Below, piece by piece: positions 36,811 to 49,008 of a stretch of DNA of 64,000 bases. Each line of letters opens with the position of its first letter. Positions within the stretch are counted from its first letter, which is position 1. The stretch covers positions 94,651 to 158,650 of the forward strand of contig NZ_JALJRW010000010.1 of assembly GCF_024519465.1 (NCBI RefSeq). The letters are read 5' to 3'. Source of the DNA: Stenotrophomonas sp. Ste86 (GTDB taxonomy: Bacteria; Pseudomonadota; Gammaproteobacteria; Xanthomonadales; Xanthomonadaceae). The position numbers and the translations under genes were made by a program. The notes beneath the pieces were generated by a model, which was not told the DNA's origin, searched no databases, and saw nothing but the letters and a program-made list of their open reading frames with translations.

Positions 36811-39315
<2,505 letters not shown>

Positions 39316-39407
39316 GTCAGTTATTTCTTTGGGCAGCGGCCCGGGGGAGGGCGCTAGGGTGGAGCAAATGGCCGCATTAGTGAAGGGCAGCGGGCGATAT
39401 CCATAAA

Positions 39408-39438
39408 CTGAACGCCCGGGTATGCGCCGGGCGTTCAG
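39408..39438 (-). terminator. Strong hairpin between topA and the upstream RDD gene
   Basis: CTGAACGCCCGG (39408-39419) and CCGGGCGTTCAG (39427-39438) are a perfect 12-bp inverted repeat. On the minus strand it lies after the RDD-protein stop and before topA, with a short T-run (GTTT). Flanks on the plus side are pyrimidine-rich. It probably ends the RDD transcript, so topA would have its own promoter. Confidence 0.7.
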
Positions 39439-39505
39439 CTTCTTTCTCTTATTAGAGGAATCACGACGGGCTGCTCGTGTCAAGCGGCCCGGTGTGAGGA
39501 TCCAC

Positions 39506-40414
39506 TCAGGACATCGAGCTGGCGATGACCCCGATCATGGCGATGCCCAGCCCGATAGCGGCCACCGTGGCCAGGCCGGAAATGACCAGGATCACGATCG
39601 TGACGGTACCCAGGCCCGGTTCCTGCAGGTGTTCGTTCTCGGTGTAGGCCCATTTGTCGACCACCACCGTGTCGCAGATCATGTCGTGCAGGGCCTGCTT
39701 GCGTTCGGTGAAGGCGGCCATGATGAAACCGATCATCAGGGTCAGGCTGCTCAGCAGGAAACCGAAGTAGCGGCCGATACCGCGGCCCAGCGTGAGGCGC
39801 TCGCCGTTGCCCCGCACCACCTTGATGCCAACGGCCATTTTGCCCAGCGTCGCGCCGCCCGCCGAAGAATGGAAACCGGCGTAGTAGGCAACGCCCACCA
39901 CCAGGCTGGCCGCCATCGCCAGCAGGCTCATCACCACGCCCACCGATTCGTTGCCCGACACCGCGCCGATCCCGTTGAAGATCAGGCTGATCGGGACGTT
40001 GATCACACCGACCACCAGCGAATCGATGAAGTAGCTGGCAAAGCGCTTCCAGAAGCCGGCATAGACCACGTCACCGCCACTGACCACCGCCGTGCCGGCA
40101 TAGCTGCTGGCCGCCGGGGCCGTGTACGGCGAATGGGTACCGCCCCCGGTGCCGGGCAACGGCGCGGTGCCGTTGTCGATGGCGGTGTAATCGCCACGCA
40201 GGTCGAAGCCGCTGCCGAGGTTCTCGGCCGCGCTGGACAGGTTCTGCAGCTGCAGCTCGTCCACCGCTTCAGACAACGGTTTCCACTGCGGATAGCCTTC
40301 GCGCCACACCAGCGTGGCCAGGTTGATCTGCGCGCGCTGGAAACGCAGGCGCAGCTCATCGGCCGTCAACGGGCCCTGGCGTTCCTGGCCATCGGCGAAA
40401 TACCACTCAGTCAT
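39506..40414 (-). CDS. GYF_2 + RDD domain membrane protein
   Basis: This 302-residue protein begins with a GYF_2 (DUF4339) domain (EWYFADGQERQGPLTADELRL). A linker leads to an RDD membrane domain (VVYAGFWKRFASYFIDSLVVG, AGGATLGKMAVGIKVV, ALHDMICDTVVV) with several helices and a final hydrophobic helix. GYF_2 domains bind proline-rich or partner peptides; RDD proteins have been linked to transport or osmotic response, but this one's role is unknown. ATG 40414 follows AAAGGGG. It is next to another GYF_2 protein on the same strand, 43 bp upstream. Confidence 0.82.
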   Translation of the reverse strand: MTEWYFADGQERQGPLTADELRLRFQRAQINLATLVWREGYPQWKPLSEAVDELQLQNLSSAAENLGSGFDLRGDYTAIDNGTAPLPGTGGGTHSPYTAPAASSYAGTAVVSGGDVVYAGFWKRFASYFIDSLVVGVINVPISLIFNGIGAVSGNESVGVVMSLLAMAASLVVGVAYYAGFHSSAGGATLGKMAVGIKVVRGNGERLTLGRGIGRYFGFLLSSLTLMIGFIMAAFTERKQALHDMICDTVVVDKWAYTENEHLQEPGLGTVTIVILVISGLATVAAIGLGIAMIGVIASSMS

Positions 40415-40457
40415 TGCGTCAATCCCCTTTGATTCGTCCATGGACATCGGTCCGGTG

Positions 40458-41252
40458 TCAGCCGCGGCAATCGAGCGGCAGGTACTTGTCGTCGGCTTCG
40501 GAGGTGCAGGTCCAGTGCTGCTGGTCCGGGTCGTAATCCAGCCACAACAGCTTGCCGTCCAGCTTGGTCTGGTCGGGCACCGACAATGCCGCTTCGATGC
40601 CGCAATGGCTGTTGTCGAAGCGACCGATATGCACTGCCGCCAGCGCGCCGCTCGCGTAGTCTTCGGCCGCCTGGAAGCCTTCATCGGCATTCACCGGGCA
40701 GCGTCCGTTGGTGCTGACGAACTCGACCATCTGCAGCTTGATCGGCGCCAGTTCCGCGACAGCCTGCGTGGTTTTCGCGCGCAGCGTGTATTCCTGATAG
40801 GCCGGCAAGGCGATCGCGGCGAGGATGCCGGCAATGCCCACCAGCACCAGCACGCACACGCCGGCCACCAGGCCTGCGATCGCGCAGCCGGACAGGCCCT
40901 TGCGCGGCGGCACCGTGCCAGCGGCGAGGGGGGCGGTCGTCGGCGGCGGCGTCGCCACCGGTGGAACCGGCGCGGGGATCTGCGGTGGCACCGGTGCAAC
41001 CGGCTCCACAGGGACGCTCACGGTGTCGATATCGGCCGGGATGACGGGATCGGATGCGCTGGTCGGGGGCGGCACCAGGACCAGACCGATCTCGTCGGCG
41101 ACCTCGCGCAGCGGTTGCCACTGCGCCATGCCGTCGCGCCATACCAGCGTATCGGCCGCGATGCGGCTGGACTGGTAAAGCGCGATCAGCTCGTCAGACG
41201 CCAGCGGCCCACGCTGCTGGCGATTTCCTTCTGCATAGAACCACTGGCCCAC
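40458..41252 (-). CDS. GYF_2 domain protein with a type IV pilin-like C-terminal part
   Basis: In this 264-residue protein the N-terminal GYF_2 domain (QWFYAEGNRQQRGPLASDEL) is followed by a Pro/Val-rich linker. Then comes GCAIAGLVAGVCVLVLVGIAG and ILAAIALPAYQEYTLRAKTT, the classic hydrophobic N-terminal helix of type IV pilins, with a C-terminal pilin-like region containing two cysteines (CPVNADEG, DKYLPLDCRG). Unlike a pilin, the helix is internal and there is no prepilin cleavage site at the N-terminus. The start is GTG at 41252, eight bases after AGGAG. Function unknown. Confidence 0.8.
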   Translation of the reverse strand: MGQWFYAEGNRQQRGPLASDELIALYQSSRIAADTLVWRDGMAQWQPLREVADEIGLVLVPPPTSASDPVIPADIDTVSVPVEPVAPVPPQIPAPVPPVATPPPTTAPLAAGTVPPRKGLSGCAIAGLVAGVCVLVLVGIAGILAAIALPAYQEYTLRAKTTQAVAELAPIKLQMVEFVSTNGRCPVNADEGFQAAEDYASGALAAVHIGRFDNSHCGIEAALSVPDQTKLDGKLLWLDYDPDQQHWTCTSEADDKYLPLDCRG

Positions 41253-41289
41253 GGCACGCTCCTGAATGCGCAAGGCGCCCAGTGTACGG

Positions 41290-41763
41290 TCAGTGGAGCG
41301 GTTCCGGTTCGTCAATGAACATCTGGGTTTCCATCCAGGCGTACGCCGCCTCGGAACCGGGCTGGTTGAACAGCACCATCAGCACCACCCACTTGAGGTC
41401 GTCCAGGTCCAGTTCGTCCTGGTCCAGCGCCATCGCCCGGTCCAGCACCAGCTCGCGCTGGTTGGCGTCGAGGATGCCGTGCTGCTCCAGGAACATCAGG
41501 AAACCACGCCCTTCGACGTCAAGCTTGTCCAGCTCCGGCCCGTGATAGATGCGCACGGGGCCATCGACCCGGGCCAGGGTCACGGCAGGCCGCTGGTCGG
41601 CCAGGGCATCGAGCCAGTCGAACGCTTTCTTGATTTCGGTGGGGCTGAAGCCGGCCTGTATCAGGCTGTTCTGGAGGGTGTCGCGGTCACGGACAAGGTC
41701 CGGATCCTCGCTGAAATAATGTTCGAACAGGTACAGCAGGACATCCAGAATGCTCTCTTTCAT
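41290..41763 (-). CDS. smg: Smg family protein (DUF494)
   Basis: The 157-residue acidic protein begins [17 protein letters not shown] and contains [19 protein letters not shown] and [20 protein letters not shown], typical of the Smg/DUF494 family. Smg sits between dprA and topA in many gammaproteobacteria, as here (with two GYF_2 genes inserted). Its molecular role is poorly defined; links to DNA uptake or topoisomerase have been suggested mainly from gene order. Confidence 0.92.
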   Translation of the reverse strand: MKESILDVLLYLFEHYFSEDPDLVRDRDTLQNSLIQAGFSPTEIKKAFDWLDALADQRPAVTLARVDGPVRIYHGPELDKLDVEGRGFLMFLEQHGILDANQRELVLDRAMALDQDELDLDDLKWVVLMVLFNQPGSEAAYAWMETQMFIDEPEPLH

Positions 41764-41805
41764 TGCCCCTCGGCCTGCGTCAACGACGCTGTGGAGGTGA
41801 AGAAA

Positions 41806-42945
41806 CTAGGGTTTTCGACAGTAGCGCCCGTAATGGGCCACCACCTTTCCATCCAGTTCCATGATCAGCAGCATGGCCGACAGCTGGGCCGTCGTCAATC
41901 CGCTGCGCTGGATCAATGAATCCATACCCGTTGGGTTGTCATCCAGTGCCTGCCACAAGCGCTGGTAGTTCGGGTCGGAGAAGGGAGGGGCGCCTCGCGC
42001 CGCGGGTCGTGCCTGTTCAGTGGGGGCGCCCAGCCGGCTTCGCAAGGCCTGGCCGAGGCTGCCGGCCAGCACGGTCAGCCCGGCGATCACCTCGTCAGGA
42101 TGCTCCACCAGCTGGGCACCCTCACGGATCAACCGGTGGCAACCACGGGCGCGCGGATTGCGCACCGAGCCGGGCACGGCGAAGACCTCGCGGCCGGCCT
42201 CGGCGGCCAGCCGCGCGGTGATCAGCGCACCGGAGCGATGGGCGGCCTCGATCACCAGCGTGCCCAGCGCCAGCCCGGCAATGAGCCGGTTGCGTGCGGG
42301 GAACTGATGCGCCTTCGGCGCGATCCCGGGCGGGTACTCGCTGACCACGGCGGCGCGCGCGGCGATCCGCGCCTGCAAGCCGGCGTGGGCCGGCGGATAG
42401 GTCTGGTCCAGCCCGGTGGCGACCACCGCCACGGTCAGTCCGCCCGGTACCTGCAGCGCGGCGTCATGGGCCCGCCCATCGACCCCGGCAGCCAGCCCGC
42501 TGACCACCGACAGACCGCTACGCGCCAACGCCCCGGCAAATTCCGCGGCCAGCTCGGCGCCGCTGGGGGACGGGGTGCGGCTGCCGACCACGGCCACCCC
42601 GGGATGCCACAACGCGGCCGGGTCGCCCTGCACGAACAGGCCCGGTGGCGCCTCCGGCTGGTGGCGCAGCAACACCGGGTAGTCCTCGCCGGTGATGGAC
42701 AGCAGGTGGTGGTCCGGTTCGGCCAACCATGCCTGTGCGCGGGCCAACAGGGCGGGATCGGGTGTCGCCAGGCGGCTGCACTGGCCGGGGCTGCAACCGG
42801 CCGCGCGCCAGGCAGCCGGGCCGGCGCGCAGGGCGTGGCCGGCATCGCCGTGCTGCTCCAGCAGGCGGCGGCGCGAAGGCACGCTGCCGCCGGCCAGGGC
42901 CAGCCGCAGCACGGCGTCGGAATCATCGGTGAGAAGGGGGCTCAT
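41806..42945 (-). CDS. dprA: DNA processing protein DprA/Smf
   Basis: This 379-residue protein protects incoming single-stranded DNA and loads RecA during natural transformation. An N-terminal SAM-like region is followed by the Rossmann core with VAVVGSRTPSPSGAELAAEFA, VSGLAAGVDGRAHDAAL, LVIEAAHRSGALITARLA and FAVPGSVRNPRARGCHRLI. A C-terminal winged helix (LIQRSGLTTAQLSAMLLIMEL) completes it. It is 73 bp downstream of the LysM gene on the same strand and upstream of smg. Confidence 0.95.
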   Translation of the reverse strand: MSPLLTDDSDAVLRLALAGGSVPSRRRLLEQHGDAGHALRAGPAAWRAAGCSPGQCSRLATPDPALLARAQAWLAEPDHHLLSITGEDYPVLLRHQPEAPPGLFVQGDPAALWHPGVAVVGSRTPSPSGAELAAEFAGALARSGLSVVSGLAAGVDGRAHDAALQVPGGLTVAVVATGLDQTYPPAHAGLQARIAARAAVVSEYPPGIAPKAHQFPARNRLIAGLALGTLVIEAAHRSGALITARLAAEAGREVFAVPGSVRNPRARGCHRLIREGAQLVEHPDEVIAGLTVLAGSLGQALRSRLGAPTEQARPAARGAPPFSDPNYQRLWQALDDNPTGMDSLIQRSGLTTAQLSAMLLIMELDGKVVAHYGRYCRKP

Positions 42946-42968
42946 CCCCTCAGGCTAGGCCGCATACG

Positions 42969-42994
42969 CCGACGGCGCCCTGGGGCGCCGTCGG
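42969..42994 (-). terminator. GC-rich hairpin between the LysM gene and dprA
   Basis: CCGACGGCGCC (42969-42979) pairs perfectly with GGCGCCGTCGG (42984-42994) around CTGG. No T tract follows on either strand, so it may stabilise mRNA or slow polymerase rather than end transcription. Confidence 0.5.
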
Positions 42995-43018
42995 AGTGTT
43001 GCGTCAGGAATTGCCGCG

Positions 43019-44149
43019 TTACTGCGCGTCGGGGTGCTTGGCCGCATAGCCGACCTGGACCGGCTTGACCCCCTGCATCACCAGCGCGTAGCTGACCTTG
43101 TCGAAGGTGCGGAACACCATCGCATGGGCGGCGTACTCGTCGGGCAGGGTGATCCGGCCGGCGCCGTCGGTCAGCGAATCGTCCATCCGCGACGAACCGG
43201 GGTACTTCATCGTGTTGGCCACGTGGCGGCCCTGGCGCCACAGCGACACTACGGTGCCGTTGTCGATGCCATTGGCGCTGCCGGCGGAGATGGCGATGAC
43301 ATCACGCGGGCCCCCGGACAGGAACATGTCCGTCACCGCCAGCACGCGGATGTCCAGGCCTGCGCTCTGGGCTGCCGGGACATGCGGGAAGAACTGCAGG
43401 TCGTAAGGATTGGCTTCGACCGGCACCAGACGATCGCCGTTGCGTACTTCACGCGCGCCGATCTGGGTCTGCAGGGCGATGGTGGTCACATCGACATTGC
43501 CGGAGGCAACCTTGGTGACCGTGCCTATGTTGACCTGGGCCAGCTCGTAGCCCAGCGTCTGGTTGCGCTTGCTGGGCACGAAATAGTTCTTCCAGACGTT
43601 GCCGCTGCCTGGCGTGACCTCACCGCGGGCGGTCAGCTCTTCGGTCGGCTTGGGCAGGGCGTAGCGGACGGTCGGACGGACCACCGCGTAGCGCTGGCCC
43701 ACTTCCGCCCCGTCCAGGCCGCGCACGTAGGCAACCTGGCCGTTGGTGGCGCGCAGGCGGTTGTCTTCCAGGCCGGCCACGAACGGCAGCGACTTGATCT
43801 CATCGACCACGCTGAGCTGCTTCAGGAACGGTTCGACCTGATCCAGCGGGATCGCATTGATCGGCGCTTCCTGGCGCGGGCCGGGCTGGGCCACGACGCG
43901 GTCCAGGTAGGCCAGGCTGAGTACGTCGCCCGGGTAGATGAGATGCGGGTTCTTGACCTGCGGATTGGCCTGCCAGATCTCCGGCCACAACCACGGCTTT
44001 TTCAGGAAGCGCGCGGAAATGTCCCACAAGGTATCGCCCTTGCGGACGACGTAGGTATCCGGGTGCCCGCCATTCACTTCAACGGCGGTAGCATAGGTGG
44101 CGACGGTCAACATCGCCACGGCGACGACCGTACGAGTACGTTCAAACAT
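43019..44149 (-). CDS. LysM peptidoglycan-binding domain exported protein
   Basis: The 376-residue protein has a signal peptide (TVVAVAMLTVATYATAVE), then a LysM motif (TYVVRKGDTLWDISARFL, continuing to NPHLIYPGDVLSL at about residues 45-95) that binds peptidoglycan. The rest is a long region without recognised catalytic residues. LysM proteins at this position, upstream of dprA, are common in gamma- and betaproteobacteria. ATG 44149 is used; it is divergent from def, with ~125 bp between them for both promoters. Confidence 0.9.
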   Translation of the reverse strand: MFERTRTVVAVAMLTVATYATAVEVNGGHPDTYVVRKGDTLWDISARFLKKPWLWPEIWQANPQVKNPHLIYPGDVLSLAYLDRVVAQPGPRQEAPINAIPLDQVEPFLKQLSVVDEIKSLPFVAGLEDNRLRATNGQVAYVRGLDGAEVGQRYAVVRPTVRYALPKPTEELTARGEVTPGSGNVWKNYFVPSKRNQTLGYELAQVNIGTVTKVASGNVDVTTIALQTQIGAREVRNGDRLVPVEANPYDLQFFPHVPAAQSAGLDIRVLAVTDMFLSGGPRDVIAISAGSANGIDNGTVVSLWRQGRHVANTMKYPGSSRMDDSLTDGAGRITLPDEYAAHAMVFRTFDKVSYALVMQGVKPVQVGYAAKHPDAQ

Positions 44150-44275
44150 AGGTGTGGTGCCTGATTCCCCAACAGGTGCCCGCACTATAGTCCAGAAACC
44201 GGGGCGCAGGGCAAGCGTTGGCGATAGAATTGCGACGTACGCCGCTTTGACCGGCGCCCCCTACCGGTATTTGCC

Positions 44276-44788
44276 ATGGCTATCCTGCCTATCCTCGAGT
44301 TCCCCGACCCGCGCCTGCGCACCAAGGCTGCGCTGCTCGAACCCGCCGAAGTGACCGCCCCGGCGTTCCAGGAACTGATCGACAACATGTTCCACACCAT
44401 GTACGACGCCCCGGGCATCGGCCTGGCCGCCAGCCAGGTGGATGTGCACAAGCGCTTCATGGTCATCGACGTCAGCGAAGAGAAGGACACCCCGCAGGTG
44501 TTCATCAACCCGGAGATCGTGGCCAGCGAAGGCGGCCAGGTTTACCAGGAAGGCTGCCTGTCGGTGCCGGGCATCTTTGCCGATGTGACCCGCGCCAACG
44601 ACATCACCGTGCGCTACCTCGACCGCCAGGGCCAGCCCCAGGAGCTGACCACCGATGGCGTGCTGGCCGTGTGCATCCAGCACGAGATGGACCACCTGGA
44701 CGGCAAGCTGTTCATCGACTACCTCTCGCCGCTCAAGCGCGAGATGGTGCGCAAGAAGCTGGCCAAGCAGCGCAAGCACGTTGCCTGA
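44276..44788 (+). CDS. def: Peptide deformylase
   Basis: This 170-residue metalloenzyme removes the formyl group from nascent N-formylmethionine. All three family motifs are present: [18 protein letters not shown] (metal Cys) and HEMDHLDG (HEXXH). Length is typical. It begins the def-fmt-rsmB cluster, divergent from the LysM gene. A terminator-like hairpin lies between def and fmt. Confidence 0.98.
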   Translation: MAILPILEFPDPRLRTKAALLEPAEVTAPAFQELIDNMFHTMYDAPGIGLAASQVDVHKRFMVIDVSEEKDTPQVFINPEIVASEGGQVYQEGCLSVPGIFADVTRANDITVRYLDRQGQPQELTTDGVLAVCIQHEMDHLDGKLFIDYLSPLKREMVRKKLAKQRKHVA

Positions 44789-44840
44789 GATGGCCACGGG
44801 CACGGCCGCGCGGGCTGACCGCGCGCCGCACCCGGTTGTT

Positions 44841-44866
44841 CGGCGCCGGTCACCGGCGCCGTTTTA
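44841..44866 (+). terminator. Terminator-like hairpin between def and fmt
   Basis: CGGCGCCGG (44841-44849) and CCGGCGCCG (44853-44861) form a perfect 9-bp stem with loop TCA, followed by TTTT (44862-44865). It lies 53-78 bp after the def stop and ~20 bp before the fmt start, so it may attenuate fmt expression. Confidence 0.7.
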
Positions 44867-44887
44867 CTTTCTGCAAGTGGGGTTGCC

Positions 44888-45811
44888 ATGAAGATTGTCT
44901 TTGCCGGTACGCCGGAGTTCGCCGTGTCCTCGCTGCGCGTGGCGGCGCGCCACCATGAAGTGGTGGCCGTGTACACCCAGCCGGACCGCCCGGCCGGACG
45001 CGGGCGCGGGCTGATGCCCTCGCCGGTGAAGCTGGAGGCGATCGCGCGTGGCATCCCGGTGTTCCAGCCGGAAACCCTCAAGACCCCCGAAGCCCAGCAG
45101 CAGCTGCGCGACCTGCAGCCGGACCTGATGGTGGTGGTGGCCTACGGGTTGATCCTGCCCAAGGCCGTGCTGTCCATCCCCACCCACGGCTGCTGGAACG
45201 TGCATGCCTCGCTGCTGCCGCGCTGGCGTGGCGCCGCGCCGATCCAGCGCGCGATCCAGGCCGGCGACACCGAAAGCGGCGTGTGCCTGATGCAGATGGA
45301 AGTGGGCCTGGACACCGGCCCGGTCCTGCTCAGGCAGCACGTCGCGATCGGCGCCAGCGACACCGGCGGCCACCTGCACGACCGCCTGGCCGAACTGGGC
45401 GCGCAGGTGCTGTCCGATGGCCTGGGCCTGCTGCGCGCGGGGATCAAGCCGATTGCCCAGCCGCAGCCGGAGGCCGGGGTGACCTACGCGCACAAGCTGG
45501 ACAAGGCCGAAGCGCGGCTGGACTGGGCACAGGATGCCCAGGCGCTGGAGCGCACCGTGCGCGCCTTCAATCCGTGGCCGATCGCCGAGGCCACGCTGGC
45601 CGGCGAACGCGTGCGCATTCACGGCGCGGTGGCCCTGCCGGACAACCAGGGCCAGGCCCCGGGCACCCTGCTGGCCGCCTCGCGCGACGGCATCGACATC
45701 GCCTGCGGGCAAGGCGCGCTGCGCCTGCGCGTGCTGCAGCGCGAGGGGGGCAAGGCGATCACCGCCGCCGACTACCTCAATGCGCGCCGTGACCTGGTCG
45801 TGGGCGCCTGA
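44888..45811 (+). CDS. fmt: Methionyl-tRNA formyltransferase
   Basis: The 307-residue enzyme formylates initiator Met-tRNA using 10-formyltetrahydrofolate. It has [17 protein letters not shown] at the start, then the catalytic region [20 protein letters not shown] (Asn, His) with the conserved Asp in GLDTGPVL, and a C-terminal beta-barrel tRNA-binding domain. Length is typical. rsmB follows with only one base between stop and start. Confidence 0.98.
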   Translation: MKIVFAGTPEFAVSSLRVAARHHEVVAVYTQPDRPAGRGRGLMPSPVKLEAIARGIPVFQPETLKTPEAQQQLRDLQPDLMVVVAYGLILPKAVLSIPTHGCWNVHASLLPRWRGAAPIQRAIQAGDTESGVCLMQMEVGLDTGPVLLRQHVAIGASDTGGHLHDRLAELGAQVLSDGLGLLRAGIKPIAQPQPEAGVTYAHKLDKAEARLDWAQDAQALERTVRAFNPWPIAEATLAGERVRIHGAVALPDNQGQAPGTLLAASRDGIDIACGQGALRLRVLQREGGKAITAADYLNARRDLVVGA

Positions 45812-45812
45812 G

Positions 45813-47150
45813 ATGACCCAGACCCGTGACAACAAGGCGGCCCCGCGCGCGGCCATGGCACCGGGCGTGCCTACCCGGGTGCTCGCCGCCAAGGTCCTGG
45901 CCCAGGTGATCGGCCGTGGCCGCTCGCTCAAGGCCGAGCTGACCCAGGCCTTGCCGCAGCTGGATGACAGCCGCGACCGTGCGCTGCTGGAGGCGCTGTG
46001 CTTTGCCGTGCTGCGCCGTCGTGGTGCATACGATGCAGCTCTGGCGCAGTGGATGCAGCGGCCGTTGAGCGTGCGCGAGGACGAGCTGCGTGCCCTGTTG
46101 CTGGTCGGTTTCGCCCAGCTCGATGCCCTGGATCTTCCGGCCCACGCGGCGTTGTCGGCGACGGTGGAAGCGGCGCGGGCGATGGGCCGCGACCGCCAGG
46201 CCGGCATGGTCAACGCCCTGCTGCGCCGCGCACAGCGCGATGGCATCCCGCGGGCGCCGGCGCGCGATGCGTTCCCGGACTGGCTGGCGGCAAAGGTCGA
46301 GCAGGACTGGCCGGAACAGGCCGACGCCGTGTTCAGTGCCAGCCTGGTGGCCGCGCCCCTGTGGCTGCGGGTCAACCGCCAGCACGGCACCCGCGAAAGC
46401 ATGCTCGAGCAACTGGCGGCCGCCGGCATTGCCGCCGAGACCTCGGCGCTGGGCAGCGATGCGATCTGCCTGCCGGTGCCGGTGGCGGTATCGGCGCTGC
46501 CCGGGTTCGCCGAGGGCGCGTTGTCGGTGCAGGACCTGTCGGCCCAGCAGGTCGCCGACGCCCTGGCGCCGCGTACCGGCGCGCGGGTGCTCGATGCCTG
46601 CGCCGCCCCCGGTGGCAAGTCCGCGCACCTGCTCGAGCGCGATCCGACCCTGCAGCTGCTGGCACTGGACATCGATCCGCGCCGGCTCAAACGCATCAGC
46701 GAGACCTTCGTGCGCACCGGCGTCGGTGCGCAGGCACAGGTGCTGGCCGCCGACGCCACCGATCCGGACAGCTGGTGGGACGGCCAACCCTTCGACTGCA
46801 TCCTGCTGGACGCACCGTGCTCGGCCACCGGCATCATCCGCCGCCAGCCCGACGTGCTGCTGCACCGCCGCGCGACCGATATCGAGGCGCTGGTCGCGCT
46901 GCAGGCGCGCCTGTTGGATGCGTGCTTCCGGATGCTCGCCCCCGGCGGCACCCTGCTGTATGCGACATGCTCGATCCTGCGCGAAGAAAACCAGTTCCAG
47001 GTCGAAGACTTCCTCCAGCGCACCCCCCGCGCAGGCTTCCTGCCATTGGATGAACGCTTCGGCCACGACTCGTGGGCCGGGCGCCAGCGCCTGCCCGGTG
47101 AAGAAGGTGCAGACGGCTTCTTCTACGCGCGTCTGCTAAAAAAGGGCTGA
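45813..47150 (+). CDS. rsmB: 16S rRNA (cytosine-967-C5)-methyltransferase RsmB
   Basis: This 445-residue SAM-dependent enzyme methylates C967 of 16S rRNA. The N-terminal NusB-like helical domain ([19 protein letters not shown]) is followed by the Rossmann domain with [15 protein letters not shown] (SAM motif I), the PCS motif in [14 protein letters not shown] and the TC motif in [12 protein letters not shown], carrying the two catalytic cysteines. The ATG at 45813 follows the fmt stop by one base. Confidence 0.97.
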   Translation: MTQTRDNKAAPRAAMAPGVPTRVLAAKVLAQVIGRGRSLKAELTQALPQLDDSRDRALLEALCFAVLRRRGAYDAALAQWMQRPLSVREDELRALLLVGFAQLDALDLPAHAALSATVEAARAMGRDRQAGMVNALLRRAQRDGIPRAPARDAFPDWLAAKVEQDWPEQADAVFSASLVAAPLWLRVNRQHGTRESMLEQLAAAGIAAETSALGSDAICLPVPVAVSALPGFAEGALSVQDLSAQQVADALAPRTGARVLDACAAPGGKSAHLLERDPTLQLLALDIDPRRLKRISETFVRTGVGAQAQVLAADATDPDSWWDGQPFDCILLDAPCSATGIIRRQPDVLLHRRATDIEALVALQARLLDACFRMLAPGGTLLYATCSILREENQFQVEDFLQRTPRAGFLPLDERFGHDSWAGRQRLPGEEGADGFFYARLLKKG

Positions 47151-47166
47151 TCCAATACCGCCAGAC

Positions 47167-48900
47167 ATGCGCCCCATGCTCAATACCCGTGCGTCCCGAG
47201 AGTTCTGGTTGCTTGCGTTGATGGCCTTGCTGGTTCTCGGAACCGGCCTGGGCATGCGTGATCCCTGGCCCTCGGACGAGCCGCGCTTTGCGCTGGTCGC
47301 CAAGCAGATGGTGCTCAGCGGCGACTGGCTGTTCCCCCATCGCGGCACCGAGCTGTATTCAGACAAGCCTCCCATGCTGATGTGGGCCCAGGCGCTGTTC
47401 TACAGCGTTTTCGGCAACTGGCGGGTGGCCTTCCTGCTGCCGTCGCTGCTGGCCGCGCTGGGCACCCTGGCCTGCGTGTACGACCTGGGCCGCCGGCTGT
47501 GGACCCGTCGGGTCGGGCTGTATGCGGCCTGGGCGCTGTTGTTCGCGGTGCAGTTCACCTTCCAGGCCAAGAAGGCGCAGATCGATCCGCTGGTGGTGTT
47601 CTTCATCACCCTGGCCAACTATGGCCTGCTGCGCCACCTGATCTGCGGGCCGGCGTGGCGGTGGTGGTGGCTGGGCTGGTTCGCCGCCGGGCTGGGGGTG
47701 ATCACCAAGGGCGTGGGGGTGATCGCGCTGCTGATGATCCTGCCGGCCGGGCTGGCCTCGGTGCTGGGTTGGCCGCGGGTGCGCCTGCACGTGCGCGACT
47801 GGCGCTTCTGGCTGGGGCCGCTGGCGTTCGCGCTGGCGGTGCTGCTGTGGCTGCTGCCGATGGTGCTGGCTGCCACCGGCAGTGGTTCGGCCGAGTACCG
47901 CAGCTACATGGACGACATCCTGTTCCGGCAGACCGCCAAGCGCTATGCGCAGTCCTGGGACCATCACCAGCCGTGGTGGTACTTCCTGGGCACGATGCCG
48001 TCGATGTGGGTGCCGGCGTTCCTGGCCCTGCCGTGGGCGGTGCCGGCCTGGTGGCGGCGCCTGCGTCGGCGCGACCCGCGTTATCTGGTGCTGCTCGGCT
48101 GGTGGCTGTTGATCGTGCTGTTCTTCTCGATTCCACACGGCAAGCGCGATGTCTACATCCTGCCGTCACTGCCGATGTTCTGCCTGGCGCTGGCGCCGCT
48201 GTTGCCGGGGCTGCTGCGCCGTCGCGGCGTGCAGTGGTTGCTGGGCGGCTTCGTCGCTCTGCTGGCGCTGGGCCTGCTCGGCGCCGGTAGTGCGATGCTG
48301 ACCGGCCAGCCCGGTTTTGAGAGCAAGCTGATCGTGGAGCGCGGCATCGATACCGCGCTGACGTCCGCACTGGGCTGGGTGGGCGTGGCGCTGGGCTGCT
48401 GGGCGGTAATGAGCCTGTGCGTGGCCGGGGCGCGCCGTTTCCATCTGGCCGTGGTGGCCACGTTGGCCATGGCCTGGGTCGCCTTCGGCCTGGTCGGCTA
48501 TCCGCTGTTCAACGATTCCAGTTCCGCACGCGGGTTGATGCAGCACATCGGCCAGCGCATCGGCAGCGACGGTGAACTGGGGCTGGTGGCATGGAAAGAG
48601 CAGAACCTGCTGATGGCCGATCGGCCCGCCACCACCTTCGGCTTCAACCGACGTTGGGACCGGCAGCTGCGCGATGGCGTGGCCTGGCAGGCGGCCGAGC
48701 CGGCGCGGCGATGGCTGGTGGTGCAGGAGGATGCGCTGCTGGGCTGCGTGGATCGCGATACGGCCGAGCTGGCCGGGGTCGCCAACCGTCGCCGTTGGTG
48801 GCTGGTGAAGGCCAGCGACATCCACGGCCCGTGCGAGGCGACTTCCGCCGAGGCCGAGCGCGAACGCGCGCTGCACAGGATCGATGGCGATGAGGATTGA
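47167..48900 (+). CDS. ArnT-like (GT83/PMT) membrane glycosyltransferase
   Basis: This 577-residue polytopic protein belongs to the PMT_2/ArnT superfamily, which transfers sugars from undecaprenyl- or dolichyl-phosphate donors to lipid A or proteins. The first loop has the acidic motif DPWPSDEPRFALVAKQMV and then HRGTELYSDKPPMLMW, as in ArnT. About 11-13 helices follow and a soluble C-terminal domain. It may add L-Ara4N or another sugar to lipid A, but the arn pathway genes are not adjacent, so the donor is not settled. It opens an envelope-polysaccharide region. Confidence 0.83.
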   Translation: MRPMLNTRASREFWLLALMALLVLGTGLGMRDPWPSDEPRFALVAKQMVLSGDWLFPHRGTELYSDKPPMLMWAQALFYSVFGNWRVAFLLPSLLAALGTLACVYDLGRRLWTRRVGLYAAWALLFAVQFTFQAKKAQIDPLVVFFITLANYGLLRHLICGPAWRWWWLGWFAAGLGVITKGVGVIALLMILPAGLASVLGWPRVRLHVRDWRFWLGPLAFALAVLLWLLPMVLAATGSGSAEYRSYMDDILFRQTAKRYAQSWDHHQPWWYFLGTMPSMWVPAFLALPWAVPAWWRRLRRRDPRYLVLLGWWLLIVLFFSIPHGKRDVYILPSLPMFCLALAPLLPGLLRRRGVQWLLGGFVALLALGLLGAGSAMLTGQPGFESKLIVERGIDTALTSALGWVGVALGCWAVMSLCVAGARRFHLAVVATLAMAWVAFGLVGYPLFNDSSSARGLMQHIGQRIGSDGELGLVAWKEQNLLMADRPATTFGFNRRWDRQLRDGVAWQAAEPARRWLVVQEDALLGCVDRDTAELAGVANRRRWWLVKASDIHGPCEATSAEAERERALHRIDGDED

Positions 48901-49008
48901 GACGCATAATGGGGCGCGCGCTGCCCAGCGCGTGCGCCATGCCCGTGGACGCCGGTCGCGTCCGAGGATGCCAGGGGCACGCATGCCTGTGTGTGGTCGA
49001 GAGTGGCA

